A stretch of 64,000 nucleotides of DNA, from positions 62,001-126,000 of the forward strand of contig JALMQS010000009.1 of assembly GCA_024734495.1 (NCBI GenBank), given 5' to 3'. This document shows, in pieces, positions 12,046-23,763 of this stretch. The notes below the pieces were generated by a model. That model was not told the DNA's origin. It searched no databases and saw nothing but the letters and a program-made list of their open reading frames with translations. The DNA is from Forficula auricularia. Taxonomy: Eukaryota > Arthropoda > Insecta > Dermaptera > Forficulidae. The translations under genes were made by a program, and so were the position numbers. Position 1 is the stretch's first letter. Every line of letters begins with the position of its first letter.

Positions 12046-13028
12046 CAGTGTTTCTCAAACTTTTTCGAATATGGAACCCTTTTCAGTTTATAAAATAAGC
12101 TTGGAAGCCGATAATCTTGTGATGCGCCTTAAAGCGTTGTTATGGGAACATTTTTTTTTTGGCTTTGAAATATAGTTATATGGAGTGAGTTAATTAAGAA
12201 ACACCACTTTTATTGTCTTATATTTTTTTTTATTTATACAATCACCCACTATATATATCTATATTAAACAGTAACTAAATCAAAACTTCCGTAAGTAAAA
12301 TAAAAAAAAACATTTTCGAACACATCGACTTTTCTTAGGTATTGCCATCAATGCGATGAATGATACTGTTTTTGTGTTTACCTACACAAATACTTTATAG
12401 CAGGTCTTATTGATGAAAGTTGTAATGTCATATCCGACTCTGCATCCAGCTTATTGCGGTACTTATTTTTTGTTAATAGGTAAGTTGAGAATTCAGACTA
12501 ACACAATTTAGTTGTAGCAAATGGTAAAAGAGAATTACCATAAAACACTTTTCTGGGTCAACTGTGGATATTCGCCTGTTAAACTAGAGAACTAGACCAA
12601 AATTTTGCCAAAGTCATCGTTTTATAGGCTGTCTGCAGTGAAGAATCTGAAGCCTATTTAGATAAAATTTTCATAATCCTGGTGTAAAAAAGAAGGCTGG
12701 CTTTTCAATAAAACAAAAGGATTTTTCACACAGGAATTATTTTACAGTTTTTTGAAATTATCATAAGTGAAATATTGTTTAATTGATTTATTCAGACATT
12801 CTAAGTGATGAACGATTTTCGTATATTGACTGGTTTTTAGATCTTCTTCCAGAATGTCCTTCATAGCTAGAAAATACTCGAGATTTCTGCGATTCACACA
12901 ACTAATCCAAAACTGCACCTTCCTTTTGAACGCTAGAATTATTTCACCCGCCGTGAATTTTTTGTGGAACCCTTGGCGAGTTTTCATGGAACCCCAGGGT
13001 TCCGCGGAACACACTTTGAGAAAAACTG
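12046..13028. mobile_element. hAT element with exact 8-bp target duplication
   Basis: The left end is CAGTGTTTCTCAAACTTTTT; the right end in reverse complement is CAGTTTTTCTCAAAGTGTGT. ATATAACG stands immediately outside both ends (12038-12045 and 13029-13036), a perfect 8-bp duplication diagnostic of hAT insertion. At 983 bp it is far shorter than an autonomous hAT, so it is internally deleted. A minus-strand transposase scrap remains inside. Confidence 0.9.
12742..13014 (-). pseudogene. hAT transposase fragment (ZBED5/SCAND3-like)
   Basis: A 90-codon open stretch inside the hAT element. Residues around 28-80 (AFKRKVQFW, then RRNLEYFLAMKDI, then IVHHLECLNKSIKQYF) follow the pattern of ZBED5/FAM200-like hAT transposases, where AFxxKLxLW is followed by a phenylalanine-rich spacer and LxxLxxxFxxRF. 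The N-terminal residues are read from the terminal repeat, so the true start is lost. The zinc finger, the catalytic acidic residues and the C-terminal dimerisation region are absent. It is not functional. The assignment is by pattern only. Confidence 0.6.
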
Positions 13029-13084
13029 ATATAACGTATTTGACTTACGACATTCGTAGAGCACTCGGGATTATTACGCATGCG

Positions 13085-13945
13085 CACTAAAATGATTTAT
13101 AGTGAAAAAATAATAAAAAAAATAAATAATGATCTTTATTATTCAATATAAAAAAAAATACAACATGTTTTACAATTATAAAAAAACTTCGACCTCGAGG
13201 CCCGAAAGCCTCACCATCGAATGTCCATTATTTTTATTTTATTATACATTATTCTCACTCCTTATTATGGTAAAGGAAAAAATTGATAAAAAAACCTCAT
13301 ATACTTTATTTTTAACATAAAAAAAAAGAAAACACAAAAACAAAACAAAATGAATGATGATGAAATGAATATCACTAAATGAGAAATGAAGTGTCACATC
13401 CGGTATAGTTCGTTAATTAGAGGGTTGAGACTTGATTGTGTATTATTTTCGAATTTTTTAAAACTATTTTCTAGGTTTTCTTTTAGAGAAGTCATGTTTA
13501 GCCCGATTCTTATTATATGGTTGTTGATTCCTGGAGGAGGAATGGTCATTTTTCTTAATGTTTTTGACTGGACCCTTTCCAAATCGTTGAGCCTGGTTTT
13601 GGAGGCGAAGGGGAGCCATGCAGGGGCAGCGTATCCCATGACTGGCCGAACAAGCATTTTGTATAGAGTCAACTTTTCATTCAGAGGAAGCAGGCTGCCA
13701 GGTCTAATCAAAGGCCAAATGATTTTTGCTGCCACGAGACCCTTCTCTCTGGCTAACTTGGTATGGAGAGCCCAATTCGCCCTACGGTCAAGTGTAGCAC
13801 CAAGATATCGCACACTAGGCTGCCATTTTAATTCATATCCACCAATATCTAGATTTATAGTGAAAATTTCAAACTGTTGATGCCTAATTCCCACATATGG
13901 AGTCAGTTTCAGTGCCATAAACTGAAAAGACAATAAGTTTAAAAC
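13085..13945 (-). pseudogene. Jockey-type LINE, 3' part of ORF2 and 3' UTR
   Basis: The minus strand at 13394-13933 encodes about 179 residues of the region that follows the reverse transcriptase catalytic core in Jockey-group LINEs: VRYLGATLDRR, KIIWPLIRPGSLL, KLTLYKMLVRPVMGYAAPAW and LERVQSKTLRKM. These match the conserved YLG, P.l..KL.LYK...RP...Y..P.W and L..vQ.k.lR blocks. The 5' side, including the FADD catalytic motif, is missing. Below 13390 an AT-rich presumed 3' UTR runs to about 13085 and includes AATAAAG near 13130-13136 (minus). It lies ~50 bp from the hAT element. Confidence 0.75.
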
Positions 13946-14038
13946 GCAGCGTTAGCGGACGAAACTTTTGATCTTTTTTTTATTAGGGGAAATCATTGAA
14001 ATTGTCCTCTATTTGATGAAAATGAACATATACCCATA

Positions 14039-14686
14039 TACAGGGTAGGGGCATAAAGATCTACCACGTTTTGAAGAGGTATAAAAAAATGAAAAAAAAT
14101 TGTAGAAAAAAACTGAATAAATTTTTGAAAAGAACATAAAATATATTTTTTTAAAATATAACATATATTAAACATTATATCAGACAAAAAAGGTGAGGAT
14201 GGGGGAGGGGGTTCAAAAATGAAAATTCTAGTTCTTTCGACCAAACTCAACCAAATTTTGTATACCTACATATTCTGTAGAGGCCCAGAAGGCTACAAAT
14301 GCAAAACTATCCATCCAAAATGGGGGAGAGGGTCAAAAATGAAAATTCTAGTCGTTTTCGACCAAACTTACAAAATTTGGTTGAGACTAGAATTTTTATT
14401 TTTGACACACCCCCCCCCCCCCACACACACACATCTTGGGTGGTTAGTTTTTGCATTTCTAGCCTTCCGGGGGTCCACAGAATAACTATACAAAATTTGG
14501 TTGAGTTTGGTCGAGAGGGTCAGAATTTTCATTTTTGACCCCCCCCCCCCTCTTTTTTTTGTCTGATAATGTTTTAAAACATATTTTAAAAAAAATATAT
14601 TTTATGTTCTTTTCAAAAATATATTCAGTTTTTTTTCTAGTAAAATTTCTTCAAAATGTGGTAGATTTTTATGGCCCACCCTGTAT
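14039..14686. mobile_element. TA-target MITE B, copy 1, with cassette repeats
   Basis: Left end ATACAGGGTAGGGGCATAAA and right end GGCCCACCCTGTATAA are inverted repeats, and TCTACCAC...TTTTGAAGAGG recurs inverted inside each end. The 650-bp element encloses inverted copies of a cassette containing GACCAAACTCAACCAAATTT, TTGCAAAAA-type bases and long C or G runs (C-runs at about 14409 and 14540). TA lies at both ends. A second copy is at 48271. Confidence 0.75.
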
Positions 14687-15156
14687 AAGTGAATACAATG
14701 GTTCATTGATTTCTCCTTATGAATCAACAACTCTTCTAGTCTCAGTAAATTAAATCTTTTTAATTTTAGTTGATTCTTTAAATTTTTGGTTAAAACTTAA
14801 TGTTAATTGCTTGATAAGAACCGTTTCAAAAATCGCACGCATATTAAGCTGTCGAATAGTAGATGTAAGAGTATTACATTTTAGTAATATTATACTTTCT
14901 TCTCTATATATTTTTTCCTCCTCATGACTATGAGAAATATAAAATACCCAAAATTTTGACTGTTTGGATATTTGGATCGATTAAGTATTTTAGTCAGAGG
15001 ATTTGTCCTTAGACGAGATGATAATAAATGAACTGAGAACCACTCAAACGGCCCCCTTTGGAATGCATGGAATGTAAACTCGCTCTCATACCCGTAGGAC
15101 ACACAACTTCGGCCTAAACATGTCAATTAATCAAATTCTTAATTATTTATAATAAA

Positions 15157-16040
15157 ATTATTATTATTATTATTATTATTATTTTATTAGTCTCCAAGAG
15201 TACATCAGCAATCTGCCCTAGCGGGAAATAGCCTTCTTTACAGGTTTAATGAAAAATGACATGATTTACAATGATTTTAATGATATTTCCATTGACTTGT
15301 CATTAAGGTGGGATTTATTGGTTTCAAGAAGGTTTGACATAGTCAAGTGAAGCGTTGTGATAGGTTGATTGGTCTGTATCTTTTTAATCTTGTTGGTGGT
15401 AATGTATTTATTATGTCTTGAGCGTACTCATTTGGGTGGTGAGTTAGTTTGTTTAGGTACTTGTGACTGTGACTGTGTTCTCTTATTTCGTCTTTGACGG
15501 AAGTTATTTCTATGTCTTTTAATATAGTCGTGTTTGATACCCTTCTGGGGGCATCAGCGATTCCACTATGTTTTGGAATCTTTGAATAATTTCTATGTTG
15601 GATTCAGCTGCCGAGCCCCAGAGTTGTATGCCATATGTCCATATTGGTTTTATTATTGTTTTGTCGATGAGTATTTTGTTGGTTTTAGTCATTTGAGAGC
15701 GTCTACCAATTAGCCAGTATGATTTTTGAAGTTTAAGACCCAGTTGTTTGCATTTCGTCTTGATGTGCTTTTGCCAGGTCAGTCTTCTGTCTAGGTGCAT
15801 CCCAAGGTACTTTGCATGGCTAGTTTGAGGAATAGGTTTATTGAAGATTTTGATCGTGGGACAAAAGAGGCTTTTTTTAGGGTGAAGGTTACATGAGCTG
15901 ATTTAGTCTCATTGACGTTGATTCTCCAAGTGGTGAGCCACTTTTCGATATAAATGAGGCTTTTTTGTAGTTGGAGCAAGGCTAATTCTGAGTCTTTGTG
16001 GGAATATAAAATTATAATAATTAATTTATCAGTGATCATA
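15157..16040 (-). pseudogene. Jockey/R1-type LINE, 3' half with (TAA)n tail
   Basis: Minus-strand translation: residues read upstream to downstream include LQKSLIYIEKWLTTWRINVN (15900-15960) and, after a frameshift, MHLDRRLTWQKHI, KLQKSYWLIGR, IIKPIWTYGIQLWGSA and IEIIQRFQNIV. These are the blocks after the reverse transcriptase core in Jockey-group LINEs (W...WrikiN.K, YLGmhLDrrLtW..Hi, KPiwtYGiqLWG.A, iQ.fQ..v). The 3' end is a (TAA)n tract, ATT repeats on the plus strand at 15157-15187, as expected for a LINE terminus. 5' truncated, frameshifted. It is a different family from the neighbour at 13085-13945, as sequence and tail both differ. Confidence 0.75.
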
Positions 16041-16138
16041 GATCAAAAAGTTTCCTCGAGTACACCTCTAGTTTGATCAGATTTTAAATAATACTATTTG
16101 AATAAACTCCCAATTGCAATATATTTTAATATTTGTTT

Positions 16139-16752
16139 TATATAATTTTAATCTTATTTTTGAAACTGTATGTACTCTTTGATTTTTTTTTGATAATTTT
16201 TTATTTTACACTTTACTATTCATTCTACAATTTTAAGACCGGGTTGATAGTGGTCCTAAGATAATTACTATTTTATTCGATTTTTGAAAATTTCGATAAG
16301 TAGTTTTTATAATGATTAATAACGAATAAAATTTTTTAGAAATTTTCAAAAATCGAAAAAATAGCAATTATTATAGGATCACTACCAACCCAGTCTTAAG
16401 ATTTGTAGAATCAATAGAAGTTTAAAATAAAAAATTATCAAAAAATCAAAGAGTGGATACAGTTACAAAAACAAGATTAAAATTTTCAAACTCAAAAATC
16501 CCATATAAAAACCCTTTAAATAATCTTTTGTATTTTGTGTATGTAAAAAAAAAATTCAATTTTTTTTTTAATTTGGTCCATTTTTGAAGAAGTTATGAGC
16601 GAAAACCCGAAATTCCAAAGCTTTTAAACCGGTGATCAAAAAAATTTCAAAATTTATCAGGAAGTGATGGGTACTAAAAAATGTCAAAAAATGAAGGAAA
16701 TCAAAAATTAAAAATTTTCAAACCGTCCGATTTGGCGTGGAATGCCCCATAT
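16139..16752. mobile_element. Palindromic element C, copy 1 (left end lost)
   Basis: The arms fold about a centre near 16310. The right end, in reverse complement, begins GGGGCATTCCACGCCAAATC and continues with GGACGGTTTGAAAATTTT. The left terminus is gone. The same terminus occurs at both ends of 43494-44496 and, diverged, at about 50290-50335. Confidence 0.65.
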
Positions 16753-16757
16753 ACATA

Positions 16758-17476
16758 CGTGGGCAATAAATAGTAAGACTTTTTAATTTAAATTTCGCGC
16801 GGAAACCCATTCGTCGAAATATATTTTTTCTAGGTTGGTATGACTGTCAGTGACATCTGTGTCAAATGTCACATCAAAATAATCATTGGTGTTTAGTATA
16901 CGCTTGTCTTTCTGAAGTACAAAAAGTGCATTCGGTGATTTTTACAATGAGTGAAATTATTCAACAAAGAAGTTCCATTAAATTTTGTGTGCGGAATCAA
17001 ATTTCTGGTGCCGAAACGTTCAGAATGTTGCAAAAGGCCTTCGGTGATAATTGTATGTCACGAGCAAGTGTTTTTGATTGGTACAAACTGTTCTAAGAGG
17101 GTCGAGAACGCGTTGACGACGAACCACGTCCAGGACGGCCATCAACATCAACTGATGATCAATACGGCAATGAAATCAAGGAATTGGTGTTCGAGAATCG
17201 ACGATTAACAGTCAGACCTTACTGACATCGTTGGAATATCGGAAGGATCAGTGAAAACCATTTTAAAAGATCATTTGGGTCTAAGAAAAGTAAAAACACG
17301 ATTGGTTCCAAAATCGCTCAATTTTCTTGAAAAACAGCGTCGCGTTGACGTCTGTGAAACAATGCTTTCCGGCTACCAGGATTTCATGAAGCGTATTATA
17401 ACTGGCGATGAGTCTTGGATTTATGATTACTTAATTTTAAAATTAAGAACAAAGTCTTACTATTTATTGTCCACAG
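16758..17476 (+). mobile_element. Internally deleted mariner (irritans-like)
   Basis: Inverted termini CGTGGGCAATAAATAGTAAG (16758) and, at the right end in reverse complement, CTGTGGACAATAAATAGTAA, lie between TA dinucleotides (16756-16757 and 17477-17478). At 719 bp it is a little over half of a complete mariner (about 1.3 kb). The missing part is the C-terminal half of the transposase. It sits 5 bp from the right end of palindromic element C copy 1. Confidence 0.9.
16947..17430 (+). pseudogene. Mariner transposase, N-terminal half
   Basis: The start ATG at 16947 is followed by a paired helix-turn-helix region: SIKFCVRNQISGAETFRMLQ, then FGDNCMSRASVFDWYKLF, an in-frame TAA, then EGRERVDDEPRPGRPSTSTD (the arginine-rich linker with GRPSTS), ENRRLTVR, a one-base frameshift, DLTDIVGISEGSVKTILKDH, and FLEKQRRVDVCETML. 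The frame reaches the first catalytic aspartate motif, TGDESWIYDY, and then breaks into the right end of the element. The second and third aspartates (HDNA and SPDLAP.DY blocks) are deleted. One stop plus one frameshift plus the deletion make it dead. Confidence 0.9.
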
Positions 17477-17478
17477 TA

Positions 17479-20151
17479 TATCTTGCTCATAAGCAATATT
17501 TCTTTTATTTGCGAAACCTACCTAGTAATTTATATTTTTTTAAATTTAAATTTTTAATTCTATTAAATATGTTTCAGAACCTACACAATACTCCCTGAAT
17601 AAAATTACTAATACAAAACGTTTGTTTTTAAACTGAAATATACATTTAAAGAGAAATGAATGATTTCAATCATTCAACGTTTTTTTTTTTAGAAAATACT
17701 ACCTAAGTACTTTTCTCTATTTCTATAGCTGTATATGTGTATATTGAAGTTGAAATAAATATCCTTAGAAGAGTATTTGTTTCTATTCATCTATTTAAAA
17801 AAAAGTTAATTTGTTGCCCGAAACAGGATAGTATTTTCCAATTGGTACATCTTTTAAGCACAATTGGATTTTTTTAAATCTATAGTTAAAAGCCTATTTT
17901 TTTTTCTATCTTGAAACTCTAAGCGTCTTGTTTTAAAGGACAAATTCTGTGCTTTGTTCAATATTTCACCGAAACGAAGCTGCTTAGTGCCCTGGCAGTT
18001 CATCTATCACTTTAGAAATTTGATCTGGGAAAGGATTGGATCATTAGTCTTGAGCTCGGTATTCAGAATTTGTTAAAAGTGGTTTAATTTTTATTTGTAT
18101 TAGGAAAGCTTTCAAATTTCAAATTATTGATTTAATCTATCAATATCTTCCAGATGTAAATTTTATATTTAAAATTATAGTCTCTAACAAATAAATATAT
18201 TTAATAAATATTATTATACGTTATATATATATGTGTATGTTTATTTGCACCAAGCAGAGGACAACCTCATTTACTCACAGCTCTACTACTCTCGGCAAAA
18301 CAAATATTTTTAATTAAAAATTTGCAACATGTTTTTGTTCATGTTAAGGCATATGTAAAAAGTTGAGAAAAATCATTTTCATAAATAATTTTTATTCACT
18401 ATGTCTGGATTTTTAAACCTATAGTAACTAAATAATCTAAGTTCTTCAATAGTTCGTTCTTGTGCCAAAATATCGTTATTTTTTAAAAAAAATCAGATTT
18501 TGAGTTTTTAGCCACAGTAAAAATTCCGATAACCGGACAAAATCAAATCTTTCTATAGGAAACTGTTGAACGGTTATAGCTGTGAAATTTAATAAATGGA
18601 CAGTTTATTTTGAAATTGTTTTGAAGCTCATTTTTGAATGTTTCGAGAAAATTAAAGGTTCACTAATCAATCGCTCAATTTCTATATTGGCCAATTTTAA
18701 ATTCAACAAAGCATTGGCATTTTGTAAGAAATTATAATAAATATTAAATAGTTATAAATAAAAAGTTTACACTAAATTAATCATAAATTATCTAATATCT
18801 CATTTTTGAAAAAATGGACTTTCACAACTTCTAAAATAAACGGTCCAAATAAAAGTTCATTTTAATAAACTCCACGGTAATACTAACTATCTAAATTGCC
18901 AATTTTTTAGAATAACGTACCAATCTTGAAAAAGTTTTGACTATTATTCTCCAATGTTTATTCATTATCCCGTCAATTTCCAATCAATTTTTTTGATTTC
19001 TGTAAAAGAATTGATGATCAGAAAAACATTTTCCATTGAATTTATAGTTACCAAATCCTTCAATCCACATTAACTATACAAATAGAAATAAAAAATGTTA
19101 TCAGTCCCTCTAATGAGATATAGGTACACCGTTTTTATTCAATGAACTCTTTTCAAATATAAAGCATTTGTTAATTTCAATGAAACTAAATTGGCTTTAG
19201 AGATTTGTGGACTTTCTCATTCCAAAGCCAATATGTCTTCCAAATTTTAGAGCGAATTCTATTTGCCTGAAAGCAAAGCAAAAGGTTAAGTCCAGTAGAT
19301 ATAATATACAAACAAAGATTCGAATATAGTATTAGTTATAATAATTTTAGCAACATCCATTTGAATGAGGCAAAGTTTTAATTCGATACATCCCATCAAA
19401 ATAGAGGAAATTCTAATCTGATTTGCGAGGGTGAAGTGAACTTTTATTATTAACTTTAAGAGGATTTGAGACCAGATGCTATCATTTCATTAATTGAAGA
19501 GGTTACTAATAAAAGAAGAAATATTTGTTAATTTATTTTAATGATAAAAGCGCAGAGGTCTCTTTATGAATAATGGTTATAAATAATTAATAAGAGATTA
19601 CGGATGTGTATTACAAATTAAAGGCTTTTTGAATGAAATGGACTCTAAGTTGGTGGGTAGATCTTTCGAGCCCAAGGAGACTTGAAAACGCAGAGATTTG
19701 CCCGCTCATTTCGCATCCCATAAAGTTAATCTCAGCTACGTAAATATGAGAAAAGTGAAGCTTGAATATCATATCCCTTTTATGACTTTATTATTACTTG
19801 TATAAATACTAAATATGCTTTAACACATTATACCTTCCAAATTATAAAATTAAAATAAAAACAAAATAAAACTATTATTTATTTTTGCCATTATTTTGTA
19901 ATTACATTTGTGAATTATACTCAATAAACTTAAAAACGAAAAATTTAATTGCTACTATGTAGTTATAGTTATGCTAAATCATGAATTTAACTCTGGTAGC
20001 CCTCAAACGAGTTCGATAGAAAATTTGAGTGAACTGAAGGATGCTAGAATGATTTCAAAAACATTTTTCTGACATATTAATTATTTCCATTCGAGCTTTG
20101 TCTTTCGAAGCGTGCAGACCTCTAGATAAGCCGCTTATAGATTATTTATAT
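17479..20151. other. AT-rich stretch, no gene recognised
   Basis: No convincing coding region. AGCAGAGGACAACCTC at 18254-18269 recurs at 26547-26562 and is the only shared motif noted here. Confidence 0.5.
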
Positions 20152-20263
20152 AAATATAATAATAAAACTTGAGCAAAATGCGAGGTAGGTTTCACAAAAC
20201 CTTGAAAGGTTTCACAAAACCGTGAAACCTACCTCGCATCTTGCTCAAGTTTTATTATTATAT
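20152..20263. repeat. Near-perfect hairpin, ~42-bp arms
   Basis: The left arm runs from TAATAATAAAACTTGAGCAA into GCGAGGTAGGTTTCAC, and the right arm is its reverse complement with one mismatch (A/G in GCAAAATG versus GCAAGATG). The loop contains a short tandem of GGTTTCACAAAACC. No ORF. Confidence 0.85.
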
Positions 20264-20436
20264 TAAAATGTTTCACCTAGAACCAACACCTAACTCCTTA
20301 AAAGTTATTTATATAAAAAATTATTTATAATTTCTCATCGAAATTCTTTCTTCCTTTTTTTCTCTGTGTTCGAAAATAAATCTGTGAGTAAGAAAGAAGA
20401 AAAACATCAAAAAGGGCCTTGAGCCCCTTTCGCAAT

Positions 20437-20970
20437 TATGGAGTCAACAAATGTCCCATTGGCATCAACAAATGTTCCATCCAGTGCTCAAGATTCTTCA
20501 TCGACTGAGTTATCATCAAATAATGATAACTCATCGATGGAACTAAGAAGTTCAACACGAATCGGCCGTACCATGGCAGCGAGTTAAAAGAAAACGAACC
20601 AACACAGATGAAAACTTAGTCTCTACAATCTGCAGGAATACAGCAAAAAATCGCTTTGCTGTATTTGCAAATATTGATCAAAATGAAAATACATCTTCCG
20701 AGAAAGAATCCTCAAATAAAAAATTTGAGAATTCCAACTCCTCTGTCTATTTATATATATGATGTTTCTAATTATAACGATATGATAAATAGTATATTCA
20801 ATATTATAAATAAAAATTTAAATATTAAAATCAATGTCTCAACAATAGAGGCTTACAGAAAATTATCAAAATTATTAAAAGAAAGAAACATTTAAAAGAA
20901 GATAGAGCATTTCGTGTTGATATAAGAAACCTCCACCATTCTATTAATATTGAAGACGGAGGCAAGTAAT
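20437..20970 (+). pseudogene. LINE ORF1 (gag-like) remnant, Jockey group
   Basis: Starting at the ATG near 20440, the translation reads MESTNVPLASTNVPSS with a serine-rich tail, breaks, then continues in other frames: KRKRTNTDENL, AKNRFAVFANID, PLSIYIYDVSNYNDMINSI, NLNIKINVSTIEAYRKLSKL and ERAFRVDIRNLHHSINIED. The order (Asn/Ser-rich N-terminus, NRFavLa, PPIyi.dv.ny..l...l, yr.l...L, r.frVviR.LHhs...eeI) is that of Jockey/BS-type ORF1 proteins, an RNA-binding nucleocapsid-like factor of the retrotransposon. Zinc knuckles are not seen, and several frameshifts interrupt it. Sequence from 21030 to 21300 may be more of the same element but is not recognisable. Confidence 0.6.
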
Positions 20971-20984
20971 TAATATCTAGAAAG

Positions 20985-22560
20985 AACTTGTTTACGCTAT
21001 TTATTATTAGAAGTTTTTTGTAGTCCTGTGTGTTTACTAAATTTTTATGATTCTGCTCAAAAAGAAAAACGAGACTTTTTTATAATGACATTGATACAAG
21101 AAGAAGTTGCACCAAAAAGTTACAACCTCTAAAGTCAGCGGTGGACCCTTGTATCGTGAAAATAAGAGATTTAGGGATTGGGTAGGAGTCGAAGGTATCT
21201 GTGGAATCAGGTCTTGAAAGATTGAATCCAATTTAAACGCTTAGGGGTGTTGAAATCTTAAAAAATGCGCAAATGAAGCCTTTGGAGCAATTATTGATTT
21301 TATGTTATCTCGTCAGAACAAAAGCCATGGTAATATCTATAAAAAAGAAAAAGGAAGGAGACAGATCTACTCTATTAGTGTCGCTAAAATATATGTCTGT
21401 CTGTCCGTCTTTCAGAACATTGTAGCTCGTAAACTAAATAGGATAAAAATTAAATTAAATTTGGAAGATATATAAATTCATTCTCGATGAGACGAGGAAT
21501 AGGAATAATGGAATTGAAATAATTATCGGAAAAGAGGTTTTTTATTTAATTAGTTTTTTCCTCTTATTAAAAACAAGGACTAAAAGATGATCAAGGACAT
21601 TCGATGGTGGAGAAGCAATCTCCGGAGTCGAAGCTCAAAAACAATGTATGCATAAATTCATGTAAAATAAATGGTTTAATAAAATTTAAAAATTCATTCT
21701 CAAATAAAAAACTTATTAAAATTTTAATCGAAATTTTATTTTGGACAAGATCGAATTTTGTGGATTCTAAAATATTTTATTTTTTTATCATTAATTCTCA
21801 AAAACACTTGTAAAAATCTCTTTAAGTAGAATTAGGTTTATTTTTTATTTTTTTTATTTATTTCGATTTAAAATGAAGGCATGAGAGAGCTCCAAATTGG
21901 TCATTAATTAAGTGATTTTTGTAACTGTCAATACATAGGAACAGTGTAACTTAAAATTATACAAAAAATTCCACAAATTCACTCATTCTATTCTTATTAA
22001 CGACAAATAAGAACGAATTTAATATCTCAAGTATTTCGTGAATTATTAGGAACCCAGTACACATACTTTATTTATATTTATTTCTCCAAAACTTGACTGG
22101 CATTTTGTAGTTTGAATTTTCTTCCTACTTCAAGGATTATTTGTCACATTATTGAAATAAATTTAATAACTTAAATAAATTATTATTTTTAATTTTATTA
22201 ATAACATTTGCGTTGCTCTGAGAATTATTCCATTTTAAGCAATCCACTACGGCAAACCCGCCTCGGAACAGCTGCAAGCGTCGGTTCATTAATTAACATG
22301 ACTAAATTTACACTTTGAACTATACAATTTTTTCACTGAAAGATTTTCATTATTAAATTCAAATAATGAGATTACATTTGTGTAATTACCTCCCCATATT
22401 TGATTGATATTTGTTTAACCCATTACCTCCCAGCGAAAAAAATTACAAAAAGATGAAATTTTTTATATAATGATAGATAAGCTAAAATAACTTAGAAAAC
22501 AAGTAAAAAATAAAATTTTAAAGTTTTACTTTTCTGAGAAATAACTGGTGCCAGATCGCA
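20985..22560. other. AT-rich stretch with no recognised gene
   Basis: Contains a (GTCT)n-like run at about 21393-21412 and a short GC-richer island around 22240-22290. Nothing else stands out. Confidence 0.4.
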
Positions 22561-22574
22561 CAGTTGGGAAAAAC

Positions 22575-22727
22575 CGAGGGGTAAACCGCGGCCTAATATC
22601 GTGTACACCTATTTCCACTTCCAAGTAGAAGACAATAGATGAAGGGGCATTATCTAAAGAATTCCAAAATAATTCCACATAATTCTAAAGAAGTGTACAC
22701 CTAATTCCAATTGTGGTTCACCACTTG
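22575..22727. mobile_element. hAT-like MITE, copy 2 (153 bp)
   Basis: Begins CGAGGGGTAAACCGCG and ends GGTTCACCACTTG. GGAAAAAC stands directly outside both ends (22567-22574 and 22728-22735), an exact 8-bp target duplication. Interior GTGTACACC and AATTCCA-rich repeats match the other copies. Confidence 0.9.
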
Positions 22728-23010
22728 GGAAAAACCAAGAACTAAAAAAAACAACAACTTTTTTAAATTTTCATTTTATTTATGAAATTTTAACATTACA
22801 TTTTTTTAAGTCTAATTATTAACAACTGATTATATTTTATATTTAAATGAAGATTTTATTTGATTTTATTCACTGGTATGTTTTCGCAAAGTTGCGTTGG
22901 GATTGAGGGGTATAGAAAAAATTCGGTTGTGGGCTCAAGACTACACGACAGAGGAGATAATTTATACGTCATTTATAATTCTATGTAATATATATAATAA
23001 TTAAATTCTA

Positions 23011-23494
23011 GATTAACGGGGTTTGGACAATATATTCTTATTAATGTTTAATTTTAATTTTCGTATGACCTTTCGTCCTTTTCAGGACTTTATCAAGTAC
23101 TCAATTACTCAAAACATTACCTAATCGTTGATACAATAATAAAATAATCGAGACAAGAAACAATATATTCATAAATATTATCTATCTTATAACAGTTATA
23201 ACAAATTAGCACAAACAATTTAGAAAAAAACAATATTAAATTACATCAAAAGTCTGGTAGAGATTGATGTAATTTAATATTGTTTTTTCAGAATTGTTTG
23301 TGCTAATTTATTATAGCTATTATAAGTTATAAGATAGATATTATGAATATATTGTTTCTTGTCTCGATTATTTGACTATTGTATCAACGATCAATGTTTT
23401 AATTAAATGAGTACTTGATAAAGTCCTGAAAAGGACGAAACGTCGTATGAAAAATTAAACATTAATAAAAAAGATTGTTCAAAACACGTTAATC
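23011..23494. repeat. Palindrome with ~230-bp arms and paired hammerhead-like cores
   Basis: The arms run from GATTAACGGGGTTTGGACAA (23011) to its reverse complement ending at 23494, around a loop near 23250. Each arm carries GGAC(TTTTCA or TGAAAA)GTCC flanked by GAAAC/GTTTC-like core bases (23069-23098 minus, 23414-23445 plus). It resembles two head-to-head terminal repeats of a Penelope-like element. No reverse transcriptase is present. Confidence 0.7.
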
Positions 23495-23763
23495 TTTTAT
23501 TTAATTAATATAATGGACATTAATAAACTAAATTTAAATATATAATAATAATAAAAATTATATTAATATTATATATCATTTGAAATAATATAATATAATA
23601 TATATTTATATTATATTTATTTTTTTGTGAAAGTAACTTGCTTTGAGGATGTATAAAGAATTTTCTAAATTTATTCATACACTCTTTTTTTATTATTAAT
23701 TATTTGCTCTTCGCCTAAAGATAAACCTATAATTTATGTAGGTATACATTTTATTAGTTAATC

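Noticed and set aside
13386..13880. 164-codon plus-strand frame
   Set aside because: Antisense shadow of the minus-strand Jockey-type LINE, whose conserved motifs fix the real strand.
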